64,000 bases of DNA, from NCBI RefSeq assembly GCF_029392895.1, contig NZ_CP114200.1, positions 1 through 64,000 of the forward strand, read 5' to 3'. The notes under the pieces are model-generated. The model was not told the origin of the DNA. It saw only the letters and a list, made by a program, of their open reading frames with translations, and did no database searches. This document shows positions 18,101-26,938 of this stretch, in pieces. Positions within the stretch are counted from its first letter, which is position 1; each line of letters opens with the position of its first letter. The translations under genes and the position numbers were made by a program. The stretch is from Streptomyces sp. 71268 (GTDB lineage: Bacteria > Actinomycetota > Actinomycetes > Streptomycetales > Streptomycetaceae).

Positions 18101-18563
18101 GTGAGCGTCGAGCAGCCCGACGTCGAACCCGTCCCGGGGCCGGCGTCGGGGTCGGCGGCGGGGCGGGGGTGGGAGGCGAGGGACGTCCTGGCGGTAGCGG
18201 GACGACACCCGTGGGCCGTGGCCGCTGCGGGCGAGCGGCACTGGCCGGACGGGGAGTTCCTGGACGTCGCCTTGAGCGCGGTGCGCCCTGGGGAACACGA
18301 GGGGTACGCCGAGCGCCTGGAGGCGTTCGTGGAGCGCCACCGCGAGCGCCTGGAGGAGTTGCTGCGGGCGTACGGGCCGGGCAGTGCGCCCGCCGCGCGG
18401 GGCCGGTACGCGCTGATCGGGCAGCCCGAAACCCTGATCGTCCTGGAGAGGATGAGAGGCCGCGCCGTTCCTGCTGCGCGCCCGGTGGGAAGCGGAGCTG
18501 GAAACCGTGTTCCTGGATGACCTTGAGGCCGCATGGGGGCCGCGCATCCACCTCAGCCAGTGA
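18101..18563 (+). pseudogene. Frameshifted hypothetical gene
   Basis: From GTG 18101 (or 18092) the frame gives about 120 sensible residues, ending in PETLIVLERM. The natural continuation (EAAPFLLRARW and on to GPRIHLSQ-stop) lies in another frame from 18456. A one-base shift near 18452-18456 splits the gene. The product would be about 153 residues, helical and unrecognised. It converges on tpg across the hairpin at 18581. The shift may be real decay or a sequencing error, and it lies close to a similar event in tpg. Confidence 0.6.
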
Positions 18564-18580
18564 ACAGCCAGGAAACGAGC

Positions 18581-18617
18581 AGTGGGGCCGGACAGGGTGA
18601 ACCTGTTCGGCCCCACT
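18581..18617. terminator. Bidirectional hairpin between tpg and the 18.1-kb gene
   Basis: AGTGGGGCCG (18581-18590) pairs with CGGCCCCACT (18608-18617), and the stem continues inward as ACAGG/CCTGT. It lies between convergent genes, so it can terminate both. Confidence 0.75.
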
Positions 18618-18639
18618 GGCTTCTCGCCTGCATGCGCCC

Positions 18640-19201
18640 CTACAGGTCGAACTCGATGTGTTCGAGGTCGGCGAGTTCTACCTCCAGGCCGTGGGCGCGG
18701 CGGCCGGCGTCGCGGAAGTAGACGTCTCCGAGGGCTTCGGCGGCGGCCTGGCGGAGTTCGGCTTCGCTGGCGCCGGCCTGGCGGGCGGTGAGGAGGCGGG
18801 CGGCGTGCTCGGGGGGCAGGGGGAGGGTGAGGTGGCGCAGTCTGGCGTCGTCGGTGGTGCCGGGTGCGGCGGTGAAGCCGAACCGGGCGCGGACGTCGAC
18901 CATTAGGCCGCTGCTGGTGGCCGCGCGCTTGATGGCTTGTTGGCGGATCTGGGGTTGCCAGCGTTTGCGGACCTGGTCGGCCAGGGCTTGCGCGAGGGCT
19001 GGCCGGGGGGCGCTTGATCTGGTCTTTGACGTAGCGCTCGACCGTGCGCTGGGAGATGCCGAGCAACAGCGCTACCTGCGCGGTGCTGCCCTTGTGCTGC
19101 TTGACCAGGTAGCGCATTTGGGCGCTGGCGCTCTTGGGGATGGGGCGTGTGAACGCGCCGCGGAGGGCCGCGTCGAGCCCTTCTCCGATGCTGTCGACCA
19201 C
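18640..19201 (-). pseudogene. tpg: Telomere-terminal protein Tpg, frameshifted in a C run
   Basis: GTG at 19201 follows AGGGGA and lies 11 bases after the tap stop. The N-terminus (LDAALRGAFTRPIPKSA, then RYLVKQ and the HTH-like GISQRTVERYVKDQI) and the C-terminus (GRRAHGLEVELADLEHIEFDL, split here for length as GRRAHGL and EVELADLEHIEFDL) are those of Streptomyces Tpg, the protein covalently attached to linear replicon ends. The two halves are in different frames. The break maps to a run of six C after KR (18998-19010); five C would restore 186 residues, the normal family size of about 185. It is either a real inactivation or a homopolymer error. Confidence 0.85.
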
Positions 19202-19211
19202 GGGGTGTCCC

Positions 19212-21359
19212 CTACTCTCCGGTGTCCTTGGCGGTGACTTCGCCGGTCTTGATGTAGCGGGCCAGGTTGGCGACCTTCTTGCCGGTGGGGTCCGCCAGGC
19301 GCTCGTAGATCTCCGCGCCCCACCACATGGGCTGGCTGCCTTCGTGCTTGACCATGCCGGGCGAGACCCCCAGCCGGAAGCTGCCGGGGATGGTCTTGCC
19401 GGCGTCGTCGTAGGGCAGCACGTCCAAGGGGCTGGGGCCGTCGGCGGCGTAGACCGCGCAGTCGGAGAGGATCGCGACGGGGTAACGGCCGGTGGCGGCG
19501 GCGAGCGCGAGCATCTTGCGGTGCATGTTGATGCGGGCCCGGGAGATGACGGTGGCGCGGATGTCCGGACGCCAGGTCGGGCGGGCCAGGGCCGGCCACG
19601 GCTGGCCGGGGCGCCACCCGCCACCGCGGGCCTTCTCCCGCAGCTTTCCCACCCCGCCCTTGGTGGTCATCTTGATGGCGTCCAAGACGATGCCCATCTC
19701 GGGGTCGCGCTGCTTGTGGCCGCGCATCGCGTCCAGGAACTGCTGGGGCGTCAGCTTCTCGGCGACGCCGAGGTCGCCCATGGTGGTCACGTACGCGTCG
19801 CGCAGCCGCTGGTACCAGGGGTCCAGGAACCGGCCGCTGACGGGGCGCAGCCACGCCTCCAGCGGGGCGACGTCGTACCCGAGTTCCGTGGCGTAGGCGA
19901 CGGTGGGGGTGGCGTACCAGGCGGGGCCGGTGGGGCGCTCGCCGGTGGGCGTGAACGGGCTGGGCAGCAGGTCGCCGTCCAGGTCGTGCCACTGCTTGGC
20001 GACCTTGACCCGACAGAGGTTGACGTGGGAGAGGTCGACCAGCCACGAGCCAGGCACCGACGGATCGAAGGTGGGGTTGGTGACGTGCTTGGGTGGCGTC
20101 GCGAGCCCTACGACCGCGCCGTTGGCGGCGGCGCCGAACGCCAGGTTCACATCGATGCCGACCAGGTGGTGCTTCATGCACTCGGCGTCGGTGAGGTCGC
20201 GCGCCCAGTCGTACGCCTCCTCCACCAGCATCTCCTGGGGGCCGCGTACGTGGAAGCGGGGCAGGTCGGCCAACAGGGGGTGGCCGTCGGGTGCTTCGCA
20301 CGGCGCCGGGTCCACCGGTTCCGTGCCCAGCGATCCGGGCCGGTGCTCGGAGTGCCGCTTACCGGCCTGGTCCGGTTTGCTGGCCCGGGTCGGGGGGTTC
20401 AGGGCGGTCATCAGTTCCAGACCGGTCACGGCGGTGGAGCCGACCGGCGTCATGACCCGCTGCGCGTAGATGCCCAGCACGCGGGCCAACTCGGCCGGAG
20501 CCAGCCGCGCGGCCCCGTTCCACGAGCGAGCATCCAGCGCCCCCCAGGAGGGCAGGCACACCTGCACGCACTGCCGCTCGCGCCCTTGGGCCGGGCGGTA
20601 GATCCTCGCCCACGGGCCAAGGCCGCGCCTGGTCAACTTCCAGCCCGCTCGGGTGAGCTGCTTGATGGCCTTGTGGTCCTTCGGGAGCCGCCCGGTTAGG
20701 CGCTCGTCGTCTGTGAGCGCCACGGGCAGGTCGAAGCGTTCGCACGCAGCCTCGGTGAGCACGAGCAGCGGGTCGCCGTCCTTGCCCGAGGGGTGCAGCT
20801 TGCCCGAGCCAAGGTGCGCTTCGGTCAGCGTCCACTCCACCAGCGCGGGCAGCGACTTGACGGGCACGTCTAGGACCAGACCGCCGATGCCGTAGCCGCT
20901 CACCTGCTCGGCGTCCGCGTCCAGGACCAGCAACGGGCCGTTGCCGTACGCGCCGGATGGCGCCGGGGCCGGGACTGGGGTGTTCGCCGGAGCGGCCTTC
21001 TTCGCGGCCGGGCGCCGCGAGGTCGACGTCGACCTGGTGGCGGGCGCCGGCGACGCGGGCACGGACGGCGGGGACGCGGGCGGCGTCTCGACTTCCGCGA
21101 CCGGTACCGAACCCGCCGGGGCGGGGAAGCGCTTCGCCAGCTCATTCAGGAGCTGGCGGTAGGCGGTGCGGCGCGGCGGGCGCGGCTCACTCGTCCCGCG
21201 TTCCCAGTCTGAGACGGTCACGGCGCGCTTGAGGCCCAGCGCGCGGGCCACCTGCTCTTGACTCAGCCCAGCAGCACGACGCAGGCGAGCACGCTCCGCA
21301 GGAGGAGGCAGGTCGGAGCCGGTAGCGAGGGCGAGAAGGTCTTCCACGCCCTTGAACAT
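19212..21359 (-). CDS. tap: Telomere-associated protein Tap
   Basis: 715 residues from ATG 21359 (upstream ATGs at 21371 and 21377 are possible). The N-terminal XRE-type HTH (about 15-75) contains LRRAAGLSQEQVARALGL and DWERGTSEPRPPR, followed by an Ala/Pro-rich linker (about 85-140) and a long conserved C-terminal region. Tap binds telomere 3' overhang DNA and recruits the terminal protein Tpg for end patching of linear Streptomyces replicons. The gene order tap-tpg with an 11-base gap is the standard operon. Length is close to the usual 740 or so. It implies a linear replicon. Confidence 0.9.
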   Translation of the reverse strand: MFKGVEDLLALATGSDLPPPAERARLRRAAGLSQEQVARALGLKRAVTVSDWERGTSEPRPPRRTAYRQLLNELAKRFPAPAGSVPVAEVETPPASPPSVPASPAPATRSTSTSRRPAAKKAAPANTPVPAPAPSGAYGNGPLLVLDADAEQVSGYGIGGLVLDVPVKSLPALVEWTLTEAHLGSGKLHPSGKDGDPLLVLTEAACERFDLPVALTDDERLTGRLPKDHKAIKQLTRAGWKLTRRGLGPWARIYRPAQGRERQCVQVCLPSWGALDARSWNGAARLAPAELARVLGIYAQRVMTPVGSTAVTGLELMTALNPPTRASKPDQAGKRHSEHRPGSLGTEPVDPAPCEAPDGHPLLADLPRFHVRGPQEMLVEEAYDWARDLTDAECMKHHLVGIDVNLAFGAAANGAVVGLATPPKHVTNPTFDPSVPGSWLVDLSHVNLCRVKVAKQWHDLDGDLLPSPFTPTGERPTGPAWYATPTVAYATELGYDVAPLEAWLRPVSGRFLDPWYQRLRDAYVTTMGDLGVAEKLTPQQFLDAMRGHKQRDPEMGIVLDAIKMTTKGGVGKLREKARGGGWRPGQPWPALARPTWRPDIRATVISRARINMHRKMLALAAATGRYPVAILSDCAVYAADGPSPLDVLPYDDAGKTIPGSFRLGVSPGMVKHEGSQPMWWGAEIYERLADPTGKKVANLARYIKTGEVTAKDTGE

Positions 21360-21387
21360 GTCACCACCCATGCCCATATCGTAGCCG

Positions 21388-21440
21388 AAACGTAAGCCTG
21401 TCGAGGCCTCTTCGGGAGTATTTCGATAGTAAAACGTAAG
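21388..21440 (-). promoter_or_regulatory. Direct repeats in the tap promoter region
   Basis: AAACGTAAG occurs at 21388-21396 and again at 21432-21440, 44 bp apart (about four helical turns), directly upstream of tap. The spacing suggests paired operator sites for the XRE regulator at 21463-21756 or for Tap's own HTH domain. Confidence 0.35.
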
Positions 21441-21462
21441 TGCGAGCGATCGGCGGCACAGG

Positions 21463-21756
21463 CTACGAGGTGGGGATCGTGGCCTGGTGCCCGCCGACAA
21501 CCTGCGTCAGGCGGGCGATGGGGAGCTTGGCGGTGGCGTGCGTGGGTCCCGCGAGGAGGTCAGGGACAGGAATGCCGTAATGCGCGGCCAAGGCGTCCAC
21601 GTCCGCGAGCGAGAAGGCGACGCGGCCGGAGAGCTTCTTGCTGACGGCGGCCTGACCCAGGCCCATGCCGGCGGCCAGGTCATGCTGGGTCTCGCCTGCC
21701 AGGCGCATCAGGGCGGCGACGGTGGCGCGCAACGTGTCGGATGTGGAAAGGCTCAT
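21463..21756 (-). CDS. XRE-family HTH regulator
   Basis: 97 residues. The HTH (about 8-65) has LMRLAGETQHDLAAGMGLG and VSKKLSGRVAFSLADVDALA, typical of Cro/CI-type repressors that use a short C-terminal tail. It lies just upstream of tap in the same direction, with repeats at 21388 and 21432 in between, so it probably controls the telomere genes. ATG start at 21756. Its own promoter region ends near the IS630-like element at 21835. Confidence 0.75.
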   Translation of the reverse strand: MSLSTSDTLRATVAALMRLAGETQHDLAAGMGLGQAAVSKKLSGRVAFSLADVDALAAHYGIPVPDLLAGPTHATAKLPIARLTQVVGGHQATIPTS

Positions 21757-21919
21757 GTACGCAGCGTACTGCGACTATTCCACATCGACATGAAATATTC
21801 GCAATGCGCATAGGGCCTGCTGTCAGCGTACGAGCTAGTGCTGTGACCGCGTAGGTTCGCCGGGTTGGTGGTCGCGACGGTTGGATGTGCGATGACGTCC
21901 ATTCGACCGCTGGAGGCGC

Positions 21920-23041
21920 GGTGGCTGAGTCTGTCCGTGCACGCAGACTGACTGACCAGGAAGGGCAGAAGCTGCAGCAGATCGTGCGCCGGGCAGCACG
22001 AGTTCGGTGCGCTATCGGCGCGCGATGATGCTGCTGGCCTCGGCGGGCGGGAACCGTGTGCCGGTGATCGCCCAGCTGGTGCAGGCCGACGAGGACACCG
22101 TGCGCGATGTGATCCACCGGTTCAACGAGATCGGTCTGGCCTGCCTGGACCCTCAGCGGGCGGGAGGCCGTCCCCGCCTGCTCACCCCTGACGACGAGGA
22201 CTTCGTCATCCGGACGGCCACCACTCGCCCCATCAGACTCGGGCAGTTCTTCACCCGATGGTCGATCCGGAAACTCGCCGCCTACCTGCGGAAAGTGCAC
22301 GGAGGTGTCATCCGCATCGGCCGGGAAGCCTTACGGTGCCTGCTCCCCGCCGCGGGATCACCTTCCAGCACACCAAGACCTGGAAGGAGTCGCCCGACCC
22401 CGAGCGTGACGCCAAGCTCGACCGGATCGAGCACGTGCTGGAACATTCCCCGGACCGGGTCTTCGCCTTCGCCGAATTCGGGCCCCTGGGCATTCGGCCC
22501 ACCGCAGGCTCCTGCTGGGCGAAACAGGGCAAGCCCGACCGGCTGCCGGCGACCTACCGCCGCACCCACGGTGTCACCTACTTCCACGGCTGCTACTCCG
22601 TCGGCGACGACCGTCTGTGGGGGCAACCGCGACCGCAAAGGCACCGCCAACACCCTGGCGGCGCTGAAGTCGATCCGCGCCGCCCGACCCGACGGCGCCC
22701 CGATCTACATCATCTCGGACAACCTCTCCGCCCACACCGGTACGGACATTCGCCGCTGGGCTAAGAAGAACAAGGTCGAGCTGAGCTTCACCCCGACCTA
22801 CGCCTCCTGGGCCAACCCGATCGAGGCCCACTTCGGCCCGTTGCGGCAGTTCACCCTGGCCAACTCCCACCATCGCAGCCATCCCGCGCAGACCCGGGCC
22901 CTGCATCACCGCTACCTGCGATGGCACAACGCCAACGCCCGCCACCCCGCCGTACTCGCCGCACAACGCCGAGAACGCGCCCGCATCCGCAGCGAGAAAG
23001 GCATCCGCTGGGGCAGACGTGCCAGAAGTCCAGCGGCGTGA
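21920..23041 (+). pseudogene. IS630-family transposase with several frameshifts
   Basis: GTG at 21920 starts RLTDQEGQKLQQIVRR. A one-base loss near 21992 shifts to the frame carrying YRRAMMLLASAGG and the N-terminal HTH. Near 22340 the frame changes again to RRGITFQHTKTWKESPDP and FAEFGPLGIRP, and near 22620 it returns for IYIISDNLSAH and YASWANPIEAHFGPL, the last catalytic Asp and Glu regions of IS630 transposases. At least three shifts are needed to read it, so it is inactive in cis. Confidence 0.8.
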
Positions 23042-23096
23042 AGGATCGACAACCGGTATAGCCCAGTCCCACAACACGGACCGCGAGGAGCTCTGC

Positions 23097-23666
23097 ATGG
23101 ACCACCAGGACGTCGACGCCGCCGTGGCGGAGATGCTGCGGGTGCTCGGCCCCCATACCGCCGAGGACTGGACGGTGCCGGCGGGGCCCCTCGAATGGAC
23201 CTGCTGGCAAACAGCAGCCCACATCGGCCACGACCTACTGGCCTACGCAGCGCAGCTGGCAGCACAACCTGCCGACGCCTACCTTCCCATCGACCTGTAC
23301 GTTCGCCCCACTGCCTCGCCGACCGAAGTACTCCAGGCCGTCACCGCCTGCGGCGGACTGCTCAGCAGCGCCCTGGCCACAGCCAACCCAACCCTGAGGG
23401 CCTGGCACTGGGGCCCGTGCGACCCCGAAGGGTTCGCGGCGATGGGCGTTGCCGAAACCCTGCTGCACACCTACGACATCACGCAGGGACTGTCCGTGGA
23501 CTGGCTGCCACCAGCACCGCTGAGCGCAGCAGTACTCAACCGGCTCTTCCCCACCGCCCCGCCCGGAGGCCCCACACAAGTACTCCTCTGGTGCACCGGC
23601 CGCGGAGAACTCGACGGCCTCCCTCGCCAAACCTCATGGAGGTGGAAAGCAGCACGACCGGACTGA
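23097..23666 (+). CDS. DinB/maleylpyruvate-isomerase-like metalloprotein
   Basis: 189 residues. ATG 23097 with GAGGAG about ten bases upstream. It resembles the MDMPI N-terminal (DinB-like four-helix) domain: W-x-TAAHIGHD with H42/H45, and AETLLHTYD with E120 and H124, matching the His-Glu-x3-His metal site of mycothiol-dependent isomerases. It may be a mycothiol-dependent S-transferase or isomerase. It lies between the transposase remnant and the right inverted repeat of the IS630-like element, so it is a passenger gene. Confidence 0.75.
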   Translation: MDHQDVDAAVAEMLRVLGPHTAEDWTVPAGPLEWTCWQTAAHIGHDLLAYAAQLAAQPADAYLPIDLYVRPTASPTEVLQAVTACGGLLSSALATANPTLRAWHWGPCDPEGFAAMGVAETLLHTYDITQGLSVDWLPPAPLSAAVLNRLFPTAPPGGPTQVLLWCTGRGELDGLPRQTSWRWKAARPD

Positions 23667-23706
23667 CCGAGCTGACCCCGGCGAACGTTCCCGGTCACAG
23701 CACTAG

Positions 23707-24148
23707 ACAGCAAGGACGGCAGCAGGAGCGGGGATAGGGGCGAGCGGCGAGCACGGCCAGGGAAGACCCGGCATCCCGGCTGGAACGGCCCCGACGGCCC
23801 CGACGGCCCCGACGGCCCCAGCGGAGGGCGCACGACGCGGCGCGAGCGTACAACCGAACGGCGAGCAGCGGCCGGGGAGAGGCCACTCCCCCGCCACCCT
23901 GGCCGGAGCGGAGGCGGCACGCAGCAGCGGGCACGGCCAGGGGGATACAGCGCGGCGGCCGGGGGCAGAGTCACACGAACGGGTGTCCTCGAGTGTCGCA
24001 CCCACCAGGCGCGCCCCCGGGCCCGGTACAACGGTGCACGGTGGGTTCGCTGTCACTGTGGGGCTGGCTAAGCCCTCCAGAACGAACACTCACAGGCGCC
24101 CGGCGCCCGCAGGGCGACCCAGCAGCGGGACGGAGCCGGCTCTGGCTG
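23707..24148. other. No supported gene
   Basis: Between the IS630-like element and the IstB remnant, open frames on both strands are Arg/Pro-rich without recognisable motifs. The only structure I see is a short tandem repeat at 23787-23820. Confidence 0.4.
23787..23820. repeat. 9-bp tandem repeat, 3.8 copies
   Basis: GGCCCCGAC is repeated perfectly three times and followed by GGCCCCA. It lies in non-coding sequence. No function is suggested. Confidence 0.8.
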
Positions 24149-24289
24149 GACCAAGACCTTCACCACCCCTCGCCTTGCGCGGCCGTCGTCGACCGTCTCA
24201 CCTTCGGCGGCAACACCATCGAGACTGGCACCGACTCCTACCGCCTCGCCACCGCCCGAGCACGCGCCGAGCACCAGCCGGTCAGCTGA
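24149..24289 (+). pseudogene. C-terminal remnant of an IstB-like ATPase (IS21 family)
   Basis: The last 46 codons before the stop read AVVDRLTFGGNTIETGTDSY followed by RLATARARAE, closely resembling the C-terminus of IstB-like helper ATPases of IS21 elements (VDRLT, then IETGT-x-SYRL). No Walker motifs remain upstream. It is a truncated fragment of a vanished IS21-type element. Confidence 0.55.
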
Positions 24290-24307
24290 ACTGAGACGGA
24301 CCACCAC

Positions 24308-24697
24308 TCAATGAGCACCGCCGCAGACCCCGAAGACACGAGCGACCCACTGATTCATCCGGGCCTCGAAGTCCGAGGCTGAGACGATGCCCGAGGCCGG
24401 GAGGGAACCCGCGTCGTCGAGGCCGGCGATGAAGTCCACATCGGCCCAGCCACCCCGGAACAGCACAACCGACAGCTCGGCCTCTCCCGGGCCAGAGATG
24501 ACCACGCCGACCGAGTCGGGATCATGCATCCGAGCCCTGTCGGTCTCCAAAGGCTGGGGCCACGACGCCTCGGCATCCCTCCAGTTCACCTCGCCCACTT
24601 CGAGGCCGGCCGACCTCCAGCCCACCGTCCGGCCAGCCACAACCGCAGCCACCTCGTCGAGATCAACAACCCTGTCCATCAGGGGATCATCCCTCAT
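24308..24697 (-). CDS. Hypothetical 129-aa protein
   Basis: ATG at 24697 (or an internal ATG seven codons later). The product is acidic with alternating strands and helices (VGVVISGPGEAELSVVLFRG, WADVDFIAG). No motif recognised. The style resembles small immunity or antitoxin-like proteins of Streptomyces, but that is only an impression. It lies between the IstB remnant and the decayed tnsA, in a degraded stretch. Confidence 0.5.
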   Translation of the reverse strand: MRDDPLMDRVVDLDEVAAVVAGRTVGWRSAGLEVGEVNWRDAEASWPQPLETDRARMHDPDSVGVVISGPGEAELSVVLFRGGWADVDFIAGLDDAGSLPASGIVSASDFEARMNQWVARVFGVCGGAH

Positions 24698-24849
24698 GGA
24701 CGAAACCGGCGGTCCCGGAATCCGGCACCAAGACCGCGAGACAAGGACGCCAGCCGTTCCTACTTCTCACCGACACCTTCAGGGCTGCCGGCCCGCGGTC
24801 GTTCTCAGAACCTACCGACAACCCTTCCTGCTTCTGACCTACGCAGCCG

Positions 24850-25581
24850 ATGCGTGCCCAGCTGATGGTCCTGGACCGCGACCCTGACGTGACGGGTCGG
24901 CCGGGGCGGCTGCTGTGGCGTAATCGCCGCGGCCAGGTGCGTTCCTGGGCGCCGCAGCTCTTCGCCCGCCGTTCCGACGGCGCCGCGCCGCTCGCCGACT
25001 GTCCCGGCCATTCCGGCGGCGAACGCGCGGTGAAGGCTTCTGAGGCGGTGACGCAGGCATGCGCAGACATCGGCTGGATCTACCGGCGCATCCCACCGCT
25101 CGACGACGTCCTGGCCGCCAACCTGAAATGGCTGGCCGGGTACTGCCATCCTCGCAACGCCGGCCGCCCGAAGCTGATAGTGGTGGTCGTCGGGGCGTTC
25201 ACGCGGCCGCGACCACTGATAGAGGGCACCGCAGCGGCCGGCGACCCGATCGAAGTCCTTCCCTGCGTCTTCCACGCCCTGTGGCACGGCCGGTTGACGG
25301 CTGATCTGGACACGCCACTGTACGAACGCATCCTCGTCGGCCCGCAGGGCTGGAGCGACCCGGGCACGAAGAGAGGTGCCGGGCGAGCGCGCGGCGGGGT
25401 GCCCGGCTGGCCGTGGAGGGTTGGTACTCGGGTCCGGTTCTGTGGCGTGACGTGGCAGGTAGTCGCCCTTTCGAGACAGGAGATCCACCTCGTCAGTCCG
25501 AACGGTGGCGGCCAGGCCGTACTCGCCGAGCACCTGTTCACCGACCCCGACTTCACCGTCATCGGAACCGACGTGCCCTAA
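24850..25581 (+). pseudogene. Decayed tnsA joined in frame to tnsB N-terminus
   Basis: One open frame of 244 codons. The first 170 match TnsA at 8.0-8.7 kb from its LMLLDRDP segment to the C-terminus (LMVLDRDPDV, WLAGYCHPRN, VFHALWHGRLTADL). The rest matches the TnsB N-terminus (VGTRVRFCGVTW). The TnsA N-terminus is missing. Like the intact copy, it has PQ where HVPD is expected and ADC at the next position. tnsA and tnsB are separate genes in the intact element, so this in-frame join is either decay or an ancestral fusion. Confidence 0.8.
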
Positions 25582-25607
25582 GCAGCTTCACAGTAGGGCC
25601 TGTTCGA

Positions 25608-25935
25608 GCCCGCCCCCGCCGCGGCACGCGAGAAGGCGTTTGCCTGGCGGCGGCACACGCGGGAAGTCGAGTGCGAGCTTGCCAGCGGGCCCGGGAGCGA
25701 AGGAGTGGCCCGGTCGCCGTACGACCCGCAGCGGCACACGCTGGCCGAGCGGGAGCAAGCCAAGGCGGAGGAGCTACCGCGCTCGACCTCGCCCGAGGAC
25801 CGCACACCACGGTGCAACGCATGCGCCTGGCCTACCGAAAACAAGACCTCTCGGGGCCCCTCGGCCACCACACCGCCCGCTCCTCCAGCCCCACCGGGCG
25901 AGCTGACGAACAGACCGTCACCGCCCACCACCAAC
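25608..25935 (+). pseudogene. Continuation of the decayed tnsB
   Basis: After the stop at 25579-25581 the frame reopens with HTREVECELA and SPYDPQRHTLAEREQAKAEEL, matching TnsB HVREVE and YDPDVRTLTQREEAKAAEL. A further shift leads to TVQRMRLAYRKQ and GRADEQTV, matching TVRRMRARYRDG and GRADERVV. Similarity stops near 25935. The catalytic DDE domain is gone. Confidence 0.75.
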
Positions 25936-26008
25936 CCTCACCGCACCAACGAAAGAATCGCATCGGCTCGGGTCTGCACGCACCATGGCCCTCACTCAGG
26001 CTCCTCAG

Positions 26009-26938
26009 TCACGATATGGACCGTAGGGGCGGGTGTTGTGTCGTTATCCCTGAGGGCTGGAGCAGTGGCGGAGGTTCGGGGCCAGGGTCCTCGGTAACCA
26101 CGACACCGGCCGCCGCGTGGTCGAAACCATCTGGCCAGCGAGTGTGCTCGCTAGCCAGCGCACCGGTCAGACGTGCCTGAAGGAGATCGGCCGTGCTCAA
26201 GTCGGCGCCCCGCAGGTCCGCCAGGCGCAGGTCGGCGCGACGGAAGACAGCGCCGCCCGCGTCAGCCTTACGTAGATTCGCCTCGCGCAGGTCGGCCTCG
26301 GTGAAGTCCGCGGCACGCAAGTCGGTCTCGACCAGCCGTGCACCCCTCAGGTCAGCCAGAACGCAGCGCGCCCGGCGCAGGATCGCCGTCTTGAGGTCGG
26401 CGTGCCGCAGATTGACCGAGACGAGAGAGGCCTGCGTGAGGTTGGCGTGGTACAGGCCCGCCGCCTCCATACAGGAACGGTCAAGGTTGACCTCATGCAG
26501 CCACAGCCCATCACAGTCGGCCCGACGCAGATCCGTCACACTGAGGTTAATCCACGACTGCTGTCGAGGTTGCAGCAACAGCACGCCGAGCCCGGTCAGC
26601 GCCACCTGGGCATCGGCAGCGCGCACCTCCAGCGGCACGACATCATTGATGGGCGCCTCCCTCGCTGGAGCTTCCGGCGCGGTGGGCGGCCACGGCAGGT
26701 GCGTACGCAGGTATGCGGCCTGAATAGAGATAACAGCCTCACGATCGCGAGCGGAGTGCTCCGCGATTCGCCACAGCGCATGGAGCCCACCAATACGTGT
26801 CTCCAACTTGTCACTGCCCAACTGATCGACGGCCGTACTGAACCGGTCAGTGACATAACCTTCCTGAGTAGCACGTAAACCAGCCTGACTAACCCGCAAT
26901 TGCCGCCAAGTAGCATACGCACCGAACAACACAACCAC
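26009..26938 (-). CDS. Pentapeptide-repeat protein with N-terminal hydrophobic segment
   Basis: 309 residues. A short hydrophobic start (VVLFGAYATW) is followed by a helical region (about 15-120) and then about 20 pentapeptide units of the A(D/N)Lxx type (residues 130-270), which fold as a right-handed quadrilateral beta-helix. Such proteins are usually scaffolds or signalling proteins; the repeats say nothing specific. An in-frame TAG sits just upstream and a membrane-helix-like stretch (LLLLLLGRDLGG) precedes the first GTG, so a longer original N-terminus may have been lost by a frameshift. Confidence 0.75.
   Translation of the reverse strand: MVVLFGAYATWRQLRVSQAGLRATQEGYVTDRFSTAVDQLGSDKLETRIGGLHALWRIAEHSARDREAVISIQAAYLRTHLPWPPTAPEAPAREAPINDVVPLEVRAADAQVALTGLGVLLLQPRQQSWINLSVTDLRRADCDGLWLHEVNLDRSCMEAAGLYHANLTQASLVSVNLRHADLKTAILRRARCVLADLRGARLVETDLRAADFTEADLREANLRKADAGGAVFRRADLRLADLRGADLSTADLLQARLTGALASEHTRWPDGFDHAAAGVVVTEDPGPEPPPLLQPSGITTQHPPLRSIS

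Larger units (their letters stand above)
21835..23706. mobile_element. IS630-like element with passenger gene
   Basis: The ends match as an inverted repeat of about 30 bp with only three mismatches (left begins CTAGTGCTGTGACC at 21835; right ends GGTCACAGCACTAG at 23706; both continue into GTTCGCCGGG). CTAG at both borders agrees with IS630-family insertion at TA with target duplication. Inside are a decayed transposase (21920-23041) and an intact DinB/MDMPI-like gene (23097-23666). At 1.87 kb it is longer than a usual IS630, because of the passenger. Confidence 0.85.

Noticed and set aside
19134..20699. 521-codon plus-strand frame across tap
   Set aside because: Antisense shadow of tap with no ribosome binding site and no recognisable domain.
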